The notes below the pieces were generated by a model. That model was not told where the DNA came from. It saw only the letters and a list, made by a program, of their open reading frames with translations, and did no database searches. From positions 1-19,850 of the forward strand of contig JAAZUZ010000013.1 of NCBI GenBank assembly GCA_018623875.1: a stretch of DNA of 19,850 nucleotides. The letters run 5' to 3'. Origin of the DNA: Synechococcus sp. HW_metabat.21. Its GTDB lineage: Bacteria; Cyanobacteriota; Cyanobacteriia; PCC-6307; Cyanobiaceae. This document shows positions 13,962-19,850 of the stretch, piece by piece (position 1 is the stretch's first letter; the number at the start of each line of letters is the position of its first letter). Position numbers and translations under genes: made by a program.

Positions 13962-15110
13962 TCAGCCGCGCTTGAACAGCAAGCGTTTGATCACGCGCTG
14001 GGCGATATCCCCATAGCCCATCTCGCCAGAGAGGATCTGGGCGATCCGTTGTGGTGCGGTGGGGCGCTTGATCCCCAGCTGATAGCCAACCTTGGGAACC
14101 CGGTAGAAGACCTGGGCGATACGCCTGCCCCAGGCCATGGAGTCTCCCCACTGCTGGCGCATGTCAGCGCTGTACTGAGCTAGGGCCTGTCGTTGCTCAT
14201 CGGCCGCAGAGCAGCCCAAGAATCGGTCCACCGCCTCTGCGGCGCGGACCCCACTCATCAAAGCCGGGCGCAAGCCCTCCGCCAGGAAGGGGTCACAGAG
14301 GGAGGCTGCATCACCAACTGCGACTGCCCCGGGCACATGCAAGGGGTGGTGACCATCCCAGACCCTCAGCGGGGAGCGTCGCCGCAGCCCAGCATCCGGG
14401 GGCAAACCCAGTGACGGCAACAGTTTCGCCAAGACCGCATCAGCATCAGCTGCATCGCGGCCAATGAAGGTGCCGACACCAATGCTGTAGCCCCCCTGGC
14501 GAGGGAAGGCCCAGGAAAACCCATGGCGCACCAGACCAAACTCAAACCGTGCCGTGTCCCCCTCCAGGACATCGGCATCGACCTCCGCCGCCAACGCCTC
14601 GGCAAAGCGGGGCTGACTGGGGCCGAGTCCCAGGGGGGCCGCGAAACGGGAATTGGAGCCATCCGCAATCACGACGGCTCTGGCCCGGTAGCCCTGGCCC
14701 CCAGCGGTGAGCGACCACTGGTCGCCATCCCGCTCAATCGTCGACACTTCGGATCCGTCCTCAAGCTCCACGCCCTCGGCCACGGCCTGCTGGACCAGGT
14801 AGTGGTCGAGCTTGGAGCGCTGAACAATCCAGAACGGAGAATCACCCGGCAGCACGGCCACCACCGGATCCTCCAGGCACCAGGTGAACTTCACCTGGGT
14901 GATCACCCGATCGACGGCCGGCTGCAGGTCGAAGGGGAACCAGCGCTGCACCGACGCCGCCATGCCTCCACCGCAGGGCTTGGAGCGGGGAAACACCTGG
15001 GAATCCAGGAGCAACACACGGCGGCCACGGGCCGCCAAGTGATAGGCCGCCGCTCCACCGGCCGCACCGGCACCGACGACGGCAACATCAAACAAGTGGG
15101 CTTGGCTCAC
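13962..15110 (-). CDS. Geranylgeranyl-reductase-family FAD-dependent oxidoreductase
   Basis: 382-residue flavoprotein. It has an N-terminal Rossmann motif (FDVAVVGAGAAGGAAAYHLA, with GXGXXG at 13-18), the family box FPRSKPCGGGM near 40-51, an RSKLDHYLV stretch near 100, and the second FAD motif PGAVAVGDAASLCDPFLAEG with the Asp that binds the flavin ribityl chain. It belongs to the group containing ChlP, but it is not the chlorophyll geranylgeranyl reductase itself: the N-terminus and length differ from ChlP, which I would expect elsewhere in the genome. The substrate is probably an isoprenoid or a similar lipid, by family inference. The GTG start overlaps the TGA of frr (GTGA on the minus strand), so it is coupled to pyrH-frr. 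Confidence 0.85.
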   Translation of the reverse strand: MSQAHLFDVAVVGAGAAGGAAAYHLAARGRRVLLLDSQVFPRSKPCGGGMAASVQRWFPFDLQPAVDRVITQVKFTWCLEDPVVAVLPGDSPFWIVQRSKLDHYLVQQAVAEGVELEDGSEVSTIERDGDQWSLTAGGQGYRARAVVIADGSNSRFAAPLGLGPSQPRFAEALAAEVDADVLEGDTARFEFGLVRHGFSWAFPRQGGYSIGVGTFIGRDAADADAVLAKLLPSLGLPPDAGLRRRSPLRVWDGHHPLHVPGAVAVGDAASLCDPFLAEGLRPALMSGVRAAEAVDRFLGCSAADEQRQALAQYSADMRQQWGDSMAWGRRIAQVFYRVPKVGYQLGIKRPTAPQRIAQILSGEMGYGDIAQRVIKRLLFKRG

Positions 15111-15646
15111 ACCTTGAGGATGTCCGCTTCCTTCTCCGCCAGAAGCTTCTCGATCTCTGCAATGAATTTGTCGGTGAGCTTCTGAACCTTGTCCTGCTCA
15201 TCGCGGCTCTGGTCTTCGGAGAACTCGCCTTCCTTCTCCTGCTTCTTCACCTTGTCGATGGCATCACGGCGAATGTTGCGCAGGGCGACCTTGCCCTCCT
15301 CGGCGTACTTCGACGCCAACTTGCAAAGCTCCTTGCGGCGGTCCTCGGTGAGGGGCGGAATGTTGATGCGAATCAGCTTGCCGTCGTTGTTGCAGGTCAA
15401 GCCCAGATCACTCATCGAGATCGCCTTCTCGATCAGAGCCAAGGAGCTCATATCGAAAGGCTGGAGCTGAATCGTGGTCGAGTCCGGTGTGCTGATCGTG
15501 GCCAGGGACTTCAGGGGCGTATCAGCGCCGTAGTACTCCACCTGGATCTTGTCGAGCAGCGAGGAATTCGCTCGGCCGGTGCGAATCGTGTTGAAGGTGC
15601 GCTGGGTGGAATCCACCGACTTGCGCATGCTGGCTTCGAGATCCAT
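15107..15646 (-). CDS. frr: Ribosome recycling factor
   Basis: 179-residue RRF, which with EF-G splits the post-termination ribosome. The three-helix core is evident: MRKSVDSTQRTFNTIRTGRA, then TPLKSLATISTPDSTTIQLQPFD, then KLIRINIPPLTEDRRKELCK and LRNIRRDAIDKVKKQEKEGE. The length is close to the usual 185. The start is ATG 15646, 44 bases downstream of pyrH on the same strand. The stop overlaps the start of the reductase gene by four bases. The pyrH-frr order is the classical bacterial arrangement. Confidence 0.97.
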   Translation of the reverse strand: MDLEASMRKSVDSTQRTFNTIRTGRANSSLLDKIQVEYYGADTPLKSLATISTPDSTTIQLQPFDMSSLALIEKAISMSDLGLTCNNDGKLIRINIPPLTEDRRKELCKLASKYAEEGKVALRNIRRDAIDKVKKQEKEGEFSEDQSRDEQDKVQKLTDKFIAEIEKLLAEKEADILKV

Positions 15647-15666
15647 GGCGAGAAAAAGGAGTCGCT

Positions 15667-15690
15667 GAAAAAAAGAATCGGGCCGACCCG
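15667..15690 (-). terminator. Weak hairpin with U-run between pyrH and frr
   Basis: On the minus strand a short stem CGGG/CCCG (15679-15690 region, 4-base loop) is followed by a run of seven U residues (A-run at 15668-15674 on the plus strand). The stem is only 4 bp, so it may be partial termination or attenuation that lowers frr relative to pyrH rather than a full stop. Confidence 0.35.
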
Positions 15691-16404
15691 TTAGGCCGAA
15701 GGAAGAATGCTGGTGCCGATCGGTTCACCACGCACTGCCCGGCCAATGTTGCCGGTGCCGAACAGATCAAACACCACGATTGGAATGGCGTTGTCCTTGC
15801 AGAGGGCGATCGCCGTGCTGTCCATGACCTCAAGCTCTTTGCTGAGGACGTCCATGAAGGAGAGGCTCTCGTAGCGCACCGCGTCGGCGTACTTGTTGGG
15901 GTCCTTGTCGTACACCCCATCAACCTTGGTGGCCTTGAAGACGACATCGGCCCCGATCTCCGCGGCCCGCAGCGCCGCGGTGGTGTCGGTCGTGAAGAAG
16001 GGATTGCCGGTACCGGCCGCAAAGATCACCACGCGCCCCTTCTCCATGTGGCGAATGGCCTTACGCCGGATGTAAGGCTCCGCGACCTCTTGCATCGAAA
16101 TGGCGCTCTGCACCCGGGTGGGAATGCCGGCCCGCTCGAGTCCGTCCTGGAGAGTGATGGCATTCATCACAGTGGCGAGCATGCCGACATAGTCGGCCGT
16201 GGCGCGATCCATGCCAGCCGCTGATCCCTTGAGGCCGCGGAAGATATTGCCGCCGCCCACCACAATCGCCAGCTGGCTGCCATCGGCAACAACCGCAGCC
16301 ACGTCCTTCGCGATCGCATCCACAACCGCAGGGTCAATGCCGTAGCCCTGCTCACCCATCAGGGCTTCGCCACTGAGCTTCAGCAACACGCGCTGATAGG
16401 CCAT
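15691..16404 (-). CDS. pyrH: Uridylate (UMP) kinase
   Basis: 237-residue kinase of the amino-acid-kinase fold that phosphorylates UMP to UDP in pyrimidine nucleotide synthesis. It has the opening YQRVLLKLSGEALMG, the glycine-rich phosphate loop AIVVGGGNIFRG, the UMP-binding stretch DYVGMLATVMNAITLQ, and the ATP-side loops FAAGTGNPFFTTDTTAALRA and KATKVDGVYDKDP. The length is normal. It is the first gene of a minus-strand run pyrH-frr-reductase; the start at ATG 16404 is preceded by GAAGGG on the coding strand, a plausible ribosome binding site. Confidence 0.97.
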   Translation of the reverse strand: MAYQRVLLKLSGEALMGEQGYGIDPAVVDAIAKDVAAVVADGSQLAIVVGGGNIFRGLKGSAAGMDRATADYVGMLATVMNAITLQDGLERAGIPTRVQSAISMQEVAEPYIRRKAIRHMEKGRVVIFAAGTGNPFFTTDTTAALRAAEIGADVVFKATKVDGVYDKDPNKYADAVRYESLSFMDVLSKELEVMDSTAIALCKDNAIPIVVFDLFGTGNIGRAVRGEPIGTSILPSA

Positions 16405-16505
16405 CCCTTCGTGCTGCAGCTTCGTTGGCCGAACAGTAGCAAGCGTGAGATCCCTTGCCGACGCTGGCCAGGAGCGCTTCGATGAGCGAAAGATGGGCGT
16501 GCTCG

Positions 16506-16712
16506 ATGGACAGGCATCAAGACCAACCCATTCCCCCCGGCGGCTCCTGCCGCAGCGGCCTCATGGCCCGGCTCACCCTCTCGGCGGTGGAACAGCTCAC
16601 CGAAGACCCCAGCGCCTGGCGGGAGCCGGTGGTGCACCGAGCTCTACTGGTTAGTGGGCTCTCGGTTCTGATGAGTGCCCTGGCCACGGTCCAGGCCAAC
16701 GCCAGCTCCTAG
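16506..16712 (+). CDS. Small hypothetical protein with a membrane helix
   Basis: 68-residue frame in the gap between pyrH and cobO, on the plus strand. The N-terminal half is hydrophilic (DRHQDQPIPPGGS). The end carries a hydrophobic helix (ALLVSGLSVLMSALATVQA) preceded by LTEDPSAWREPVVHR. ATG 16506 is used; ATG 16563 gives a 49-residue protein beginning MARLTLSAVEQLTEDP. Its TAG overlaps the cobO stop (CTAG read on both strands). Evidence is limited to a plausible composition, one membrane-like helix and an otherwise empty 300-base gap; the frame may be spurious. Confidence 0.4.
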   Translation: MDRHQDQPIPPGGSCRSGLMARLTLSAVEQLTEDPSAWREPVVHRALLVSGLSVLMSALATVQANASS

Positions 16713-17386
16713 AACTCGATGCCCGCCTGGGCTTTCACCCCCTGCTCCCGGAAGGGGTGGCGCACCAGCTTCATTTCGGTGACCAGGTCAGCCCGCTCAA
16801 TCAAAGCCGGCGGGGCACCACGGCCGGTCAAGGCCACATGGGTCAAGGGAGGCCTCAGCTTCAGGCCCTCCAGCAGATCCTCGACGTCGAGGTAGCCCAA
16901 CTTCAGGGCCACGTTCACCTCATCGAGCACCACCAATTTGCGATTGGGATCAGCGAGGTAGGTGCAGGAGCGCTTCCAGGCCTCCTGCACCAAGGCACGA
17001 TCCCGTTCACGGTCCTGGGTTTCCCAGGTGAACCCCTCACCGAGGGCATGCCAATGCAGGGATTCGCCAAAGGCCTCCAGGGCCTTGGCTTCGCCGGGAT
17101 GCCAGCCACCCTTGATGAACTGCACCACGGCCACCTGCTCCCCATGGCCCAAAGTCCGCAGCACCAACCCCAAAGCGGCCGTGGTCTTGCCCTTGCCATC
17201 GCCCGTGAAGACCAGCACCAAGCCCTTCTCTAGGGAGCGCTCGCCAACCCGTTGCTGCTGAACCTCCTTGCGACGGGCCATGCGCCTCTGGTAGGCATCG
17301 GCGCTGGCCTCAGGGGCCAGATCGCCGCCCATCCCGAGCTCCGAGGCCGTCTGGTCAAGGGCGTTGGGATCAGACACGGCGACCAT
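16709..17386 (-). CDS. cobO: Cob(I)yrinic acid a,c-diamide adenosyltransferase
   Basis: 225-residue CobO/BtuR/CobA-type enzyme that adds the 5'-deoxyadenosyl group to cobalt corrinoids. It has the P-loop GDGKGKTTA at 62-70, a RXXXGXXXXVVQFIKGGW-type stretch (LGHGEQVAVVQFIKGGW), the WETQDRERD box, and the Walker-B-like LVVLDEVNVALKLGYL. The C-terminus (HVALTGRGAPPALIERADLV) is typical. The N-terminus of about 50 residues (Ala/Glu/Arg-rich) is longer than in E. coli BtuR. The gene follows the integrase with a 27-base gap and may be cotranscribed with it. The stop overlaps a small plus-strand frame. Confidence 0.93.
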   Translation of the reverse strand: MVAVSDPNALDQTASELGMGGDLAPEASADAYQRRMARRKEVQQQRVGERSLEKGLVLVFTGDGKGKTTAALGLVLRTLGHGEQVAVVQFIKGGWHPGEAKALEAFGESLHWHALGEGFTWETQDRERDRALVQEAWKRSCTYLADPNRKLVVLDEVNVALKLGYLDVEDLLEGLKLRPPLTHVALTGRGAPPALIERADLVTEMKLVRHPFREQGVKAQAGIEF

Positions 17387-17413
17387 GCGGGGTGTCCTTC
17401 CAATCTGCCAAGG

Positions 17414-18610
17414 TCAGGCCGCTGCCGCCTGATGGCGGGCCAAGGCATTGTCAACCGCCTGCTGTTGGTCTCGCCTGGTAATCCAGTGGTGATAAGTCCG
17501 GGTATGGATCGCCACCGAGTGCCCCATCATTCGTGCCGCCACGGTGTCGGGGAGGCCGATATGGATGGTGCGGACCGCCCAGGCATGGCGAAGGTCATAG
17601 GGCGTTAAGGGCAGGTCGTAGCGCCGAAACTGCTCCGCCACCCGCCGTCCCACCTGCTGCAGGGTGGTTTGCCGCAAGTCCGTGCAGACCGCCGGAAGCA
17701 ACTGACGCTGGGCCCCGAGCTGCTCCAAGCCGAAACGCTCCACCCACTGCGGCTGGAAGGGCCAGACCTGGTGCTCACCTGTTTTGCTCGTCGGCAAGAC
17801 GCGGATCACCCGGTCCCCCCCCGGGGCTAGGGCGGACAGATCGGTGAAGAAGACCTCGTGGTTGCGCAGGCCATAGGTGGCCATCAAGCCATAGGCCAAG
17901 CGCCAACCGGGGTTGGGAATCCGCTCCAGCCAGTCCAGGATCTGCTGATCACTGGGGAGCTGACGGAACTGGGCCGCATGGAGGCCGTAGCCCGCGGCCC
18001 GCTCACTCCAGTCGGCGGGCAACGCCAAGCCTTCAGAGCGGGCGAGGGCCGCCAAGGTCGTTCCGCATTGCTGTCGCCCCCGCGAAGCCAGGGGGTAACT
18101 CTCGAGAACGGCCTCAAGCAAGGACAGTCCCCAATCAAGGCCCTGGTCCTGGGCCAGACGCTCAAGGCGTCTGAGATAGGGCCGGTAAGCGCTGCTCCAG
18201 GTGGTCCGAGCACCCGATGGGTTGCGGCGGCGGCGCGGGTCGTTGAAGAAGGCCTGCTCAAAGCGCTCCAGCCGAGGTCCAATCGCCGCCTGGAGAAGAG
18301 GGGTCAACCGAGGCGATCGGTCCTCGCTCGGCTTGGGGCTTGCCCCCCAGTCCTGCCAACGGAACCGTTGCTGCAGAAGCTGCTGCTGCACCTGCTTCAG
18401 CTGGGCGCGGGCCTTCTCCAGACCGGCCATGTCGGCCTCCAGGCCGAGGCTGATCCGTTGCACCCGCGGGGACGACCCACCACTGCGGCAGGGCAGAGGC
18501 CCCCTCAAGCCCAGCCGGGACCCGCGCCGTTCCAGCCGCAGCGAAACACCGCTGCCCGCCAGCAGCGCGTTGTGTTCGCGAAGGGCCAGATCGAGCTGTT
18601 CGAGGCTGAT
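17414..18610 (-). CDS. Tyrosine recombinase (integrase-family), arm domain without a standard start
   Basis: Tyrosine recombinase of about 365-400 residues. The catalytic set is present: Arg in LMATYGLRNHEV, Lys in PTSKTGEHQ, then YDLRHAW (the usual HXLRH with Tyr for the first His), His in MMGHSVAIHT and the nucleophile Tyr in TRTYHHW. The frame stays open upstream of the first standard start (TTG 18508) to a TAG at 18638-18640, and those 44 codons encode what looks like a lambda-type arm-binding domain (SLEQLDLALREHNALLAGSG, SLRLERRGSRLGLRGPLPC) running straight into PRVQRISLGLEADMAGLEKA. No ATG, GTG or TTG lies in that stretch; I set 18610 (ATC) as a provisional limit. It sits between cobO and hemH with no phage genes nearby. 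Confidence 0.8.
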   Translation of the reverse strand: MSLEQLDLALREHNALLAGSGVSLRLERRGSRLGLRGPLPCRSGGSSPRVQRISLGLEADMAGLEKARAQLKQVQQQLLQQRFRWQDWGASPKPSEDRSPRLTPLLQAAIGPRLERFEQAFFNDPRRRRNPSGARTTWSSAYRPYLRRLERLAQDQGLDWGLSLLEAVLESYPLASRGRQQCGTTLAALARSEGLALPADWSERAAGYGLHAAQFRQLPSDQQILDWLERIPNPGWRLAYGLMATYGLRNHEVFFTDLSALAPGGDRVIRVLPTSKTGEHQVWPFQPQWVERFGLEQLGAQRQLLPAVCTDLRQTTLQQVGRRVAEQFRRYDLPLTPYDLRHAWAVRTIHIGLPDTVAARMMGHSVAIHTRTYHHWITRRDQQQAVDNALARHQAAAA

Positions 18611-18644
18611 CTCGTCACCGAAGCGCTCCGGCCGACCCTATCGA

Positions 18645-18666
18645 GCCTGGGCCGGAGCGACCAGGC
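18645..18666. repeat. Inverted repeat between integrase and hemH
   Basis: GCCTGG (18645-18650) and CCAGGC (18661-18666) form a perfect 6-base inverted repeat with a 10-base spacer, in the short divergent region between the integrase frame and hemH. It could be an operator or an mRNA hairpin; no regulator is known to me. Confidence 0.35.
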
Positions 18667-18717
18667 CTAAGCCGGCAGCGTTACGCTCGCCCCTGTTGTT
18701 GTCCGATGAAGCGGGGC

Positions 18718-19850
18718 ATGGCCAAGGTCGGCGTGGTGTTGCTGAACCTCGGCGGCCCTGAGCGCATTCAGGACGTCGGCCCCTTCCTCTACAACCTCTT
18801 CGCTGACCCGGAGATCATCCGGCTCCCCAACCCAGCACTCCAAAAACCGCTCGCCTGGCTCATCAGCAGCCTGCGCGCCGGCAAATCACAGGCCGCCTAT
18901 CGCTCCATCGGTGGTGGTTCTCCACTCCGCCGCATCACCGAGCAGCAGGCACGCGAACTTCAAAGCACCCTCCGCCAGCGCGGCATCGAGGCCACCAGCT
19001 ACGTGGCCATGCGCTACTGGCACCCCTTCACCGAATCCGCCGTCGCCGACATCAAGGCCGACGGCATTGATGAAGTGGTCGTCCTTCCCCTCTATCCCCA
19101 CTTCTCCATCAGCACCAGCGGCTCCAGCTTCCGCGAACTCCAACGCCTACGTCAGGGCGATCCCTCCTTCTCCAAGCTCCCCATCCGCTGCATCCGCAGC
19201 TACTACGACGACCCCGGTTACATCGGCGCCATGGCCGAACTGATCGGTCAAGAGATCCAGGCCTGCCCCAACCCCGCTGACGCCCACGTCTTCTTCTCCG
19301 CCCACGGCGTCCCCAAGAGCTACGTCGAGGAAGCCGGTGATCCCTATCAAAAGGAGATCGAAACCTGCGCCCAGCTGATCATGGACAAGCTGGCCACCGA
19401 TCTCGGCCACCCCAATCCCTTCACCCTGGCCTACCAAAGCCGCGTCGGCCCGGTGGAATGGCTCAAGCCCTACACCGATGACGCCCTCAATGAGCTCGGT
19501 GAATCCGGCGTCAAGGACCTCGTCGTCGTCCCCATCAGCTTTGTCAGCGAGCACATCGAAACCCTCGAGGAAATCGATATCGAGTACCGCGAAATCGCCA
19601 CGGAAGCCGGCATCACCAACTTCCGCCGCGTACCCGCTCTCGACACCACTCCCTCCTTTATTGATGGCCTCGCCAACCTCGTCCAACACGCCCTAGAAGG
19701 ACCCGAGGTCAACCTCGATCAAGCCGCCGCCCTACCCACACAGGTCAAGCTCTATCCCCAGGACAAGTGGGCCTGGGGTTGGAACAACAGCTCCGAGGTC
19801 TGGAACGGACGCTTGGCCATGCTCGGCTTCTCCGCTTTCCTCCTTGAAAT
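18718..19850 (+). CDS. hemH: Ferrochelatase with C-terminal HLIP domain (3' end cut by window)
   Basis: Inserts ferrous iron into protoporphyrin IX, the last step of heme synthesis, at the cyanobacterial membrane. The catalytic core begins VGVVLLNLGGPERIQDVGPF and includes YWHPFTESAV, the catalytic His in VFFSAHGVPKSYVE and the conserved acidic stretch FVSEHIETLEEIDIEY. After about residue 340 a linker leads to WGWNNSSEVWNGRLAMLGF, the chlorophyll-binding (high-light-inducible type) helix that marks cyanobacterial and plastid ferrochelatases; the window ends within it. ATG 18718 is used (MAKVGVVLL), with ATG 18706 (MKRGMAK) possible. It diverges from the integrase gene. Confidence 0.96.
   Translation, partial: MAKVGVVLLNLGGPERIQDVGPFLYNLFADPEIIRLPNPALQKPLAWLISSLRAGKSQAAYRSIGGGSPLRRITEQQARELQSTLRQRGIEATSYVAMRYWHPFTESAVADIKADGIDEVVVLPLYPHFSISTSGSSFRELQRLRQGDPSFSKLPIRCIRSYYDDPGYIGAMAELIGQEIQACPNPADAHVFFSAHGVPKSYVEEAGDPYQKEIETCAQLIMDKLATDLGHPNPFTLAYQSRVGPVEWLKPYTDDALNELGESGVKDLVVVPISFVSEHIETLEEIDIEYREIATEAGITNFRRVPALDTTPSFIDGLANLVQHALEGPEVNLDQAAALPTQVKLYPQDKWAWGWNNSSEVWNGRLAMLGFSAFLLE

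Noticed and set aside
17858..18670. Open frame of 270 codons, plus strand
   Set aside because: Antisense to the integrase, whose catalytic residues are clear; composition is low-complexity Gln/Arg/Pro.
18644..18705. Possible attachment site next to the integrase
   Set aside because: No tRNA end and no direct repeat matching another place in the window; only a 6-base inverted repeat is seen.
1..19850. Defence island, CRISPR array, transposon or prophage
   Set aside because: No arrays of repeats, transposase, toxin-antitoxin pair, or phage structural gene is visible; the recombinase alone is not enough.

Overview
The window is about 19.9 kb of GC-rich (roughly 60-65% G+C by eye), densely packed DNA, and it looks like the chromosome of an alpha-cyanobacterium of the Synechococcus/Cyanobium group. 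The main signs are a ferrochelatase carrying a C-terminal chlorophyll-binding (HLIP) domain, a geranylgeranyl-reductase-family protein, a transaldolase fused to EF-hands, and a gene order that I recall as conserved in marine picocyanobacteria: proS - DNA-binding protein - ppa ... lepB ... ftsI - tal ... frr - pyrH - cobO - integrase - hemH. I see no rRNA, tRNA, IS element, CRISPR array or prophage block.

Layout. Bases 1-473 hold the 5' part of proS (minus strand). Bases 676-2046 (plus) hold a MerR/AlpA-like DNA-binding protein, a small membrane protein and the inorganic pyrophosphatase ppa. A minus-strand methyltransferase (2043-2711) meets ppa tail to tail. Bases 2852-3585 (plus) are a coupled pair, a [2Fe-2S] ferredoxin and an ArsC/Spx-type thiol protein. 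A 497-residue membrane protein (3548-5041, minus) diverges from signal peptidase lepB (5104-5832, plus). On the minus strand, a degenerate dihydroorotase homologue and a two-domain histidine phosphatase form a probable operon (5801-8479). A CAAX-type membrane protease, an FtsL-like bitopic protein, ftsI, tal (after a clear terminator) and a lone cyclic-nucleotide-binding domain follow on the plus strand (8570-13957). The minus strand then carries pyrH, frr and a geranylgeranyl-reductase paralogue (16404-13962), and farther right a tyrosine recombinase followed by cobO (about 18637-16709). hemH starts at 18718 and runs off the right edge.

How the genes relate. Most are housekeeping: tRNA charging, phosphate turnover, protein export, septal peptidoglycan synthesis (FtsL-like plus FtsI), pentose phosphate flux, ribosome recycling, UMP phosphorylation, cobalamin adenosylation and heme synthesis. 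The accessory interest lies inside ordinary-looking genes: a pyrophosphatase lacking the usual general-base aspartate, a dihydroorotase with all metal ligands replaced, a recombinase whose arm-binding domain has no standard start codon, a cyclic-nucleotide domain lacking its ligand-binding signature, and a membrane protein whose helices resemble a voltage-sensor segment. I found no defence island or unmistakably new multi-gene system. Non-ATG starts are frequent and several convergent genes overlap at their ends, so the genome is strongly compacted.
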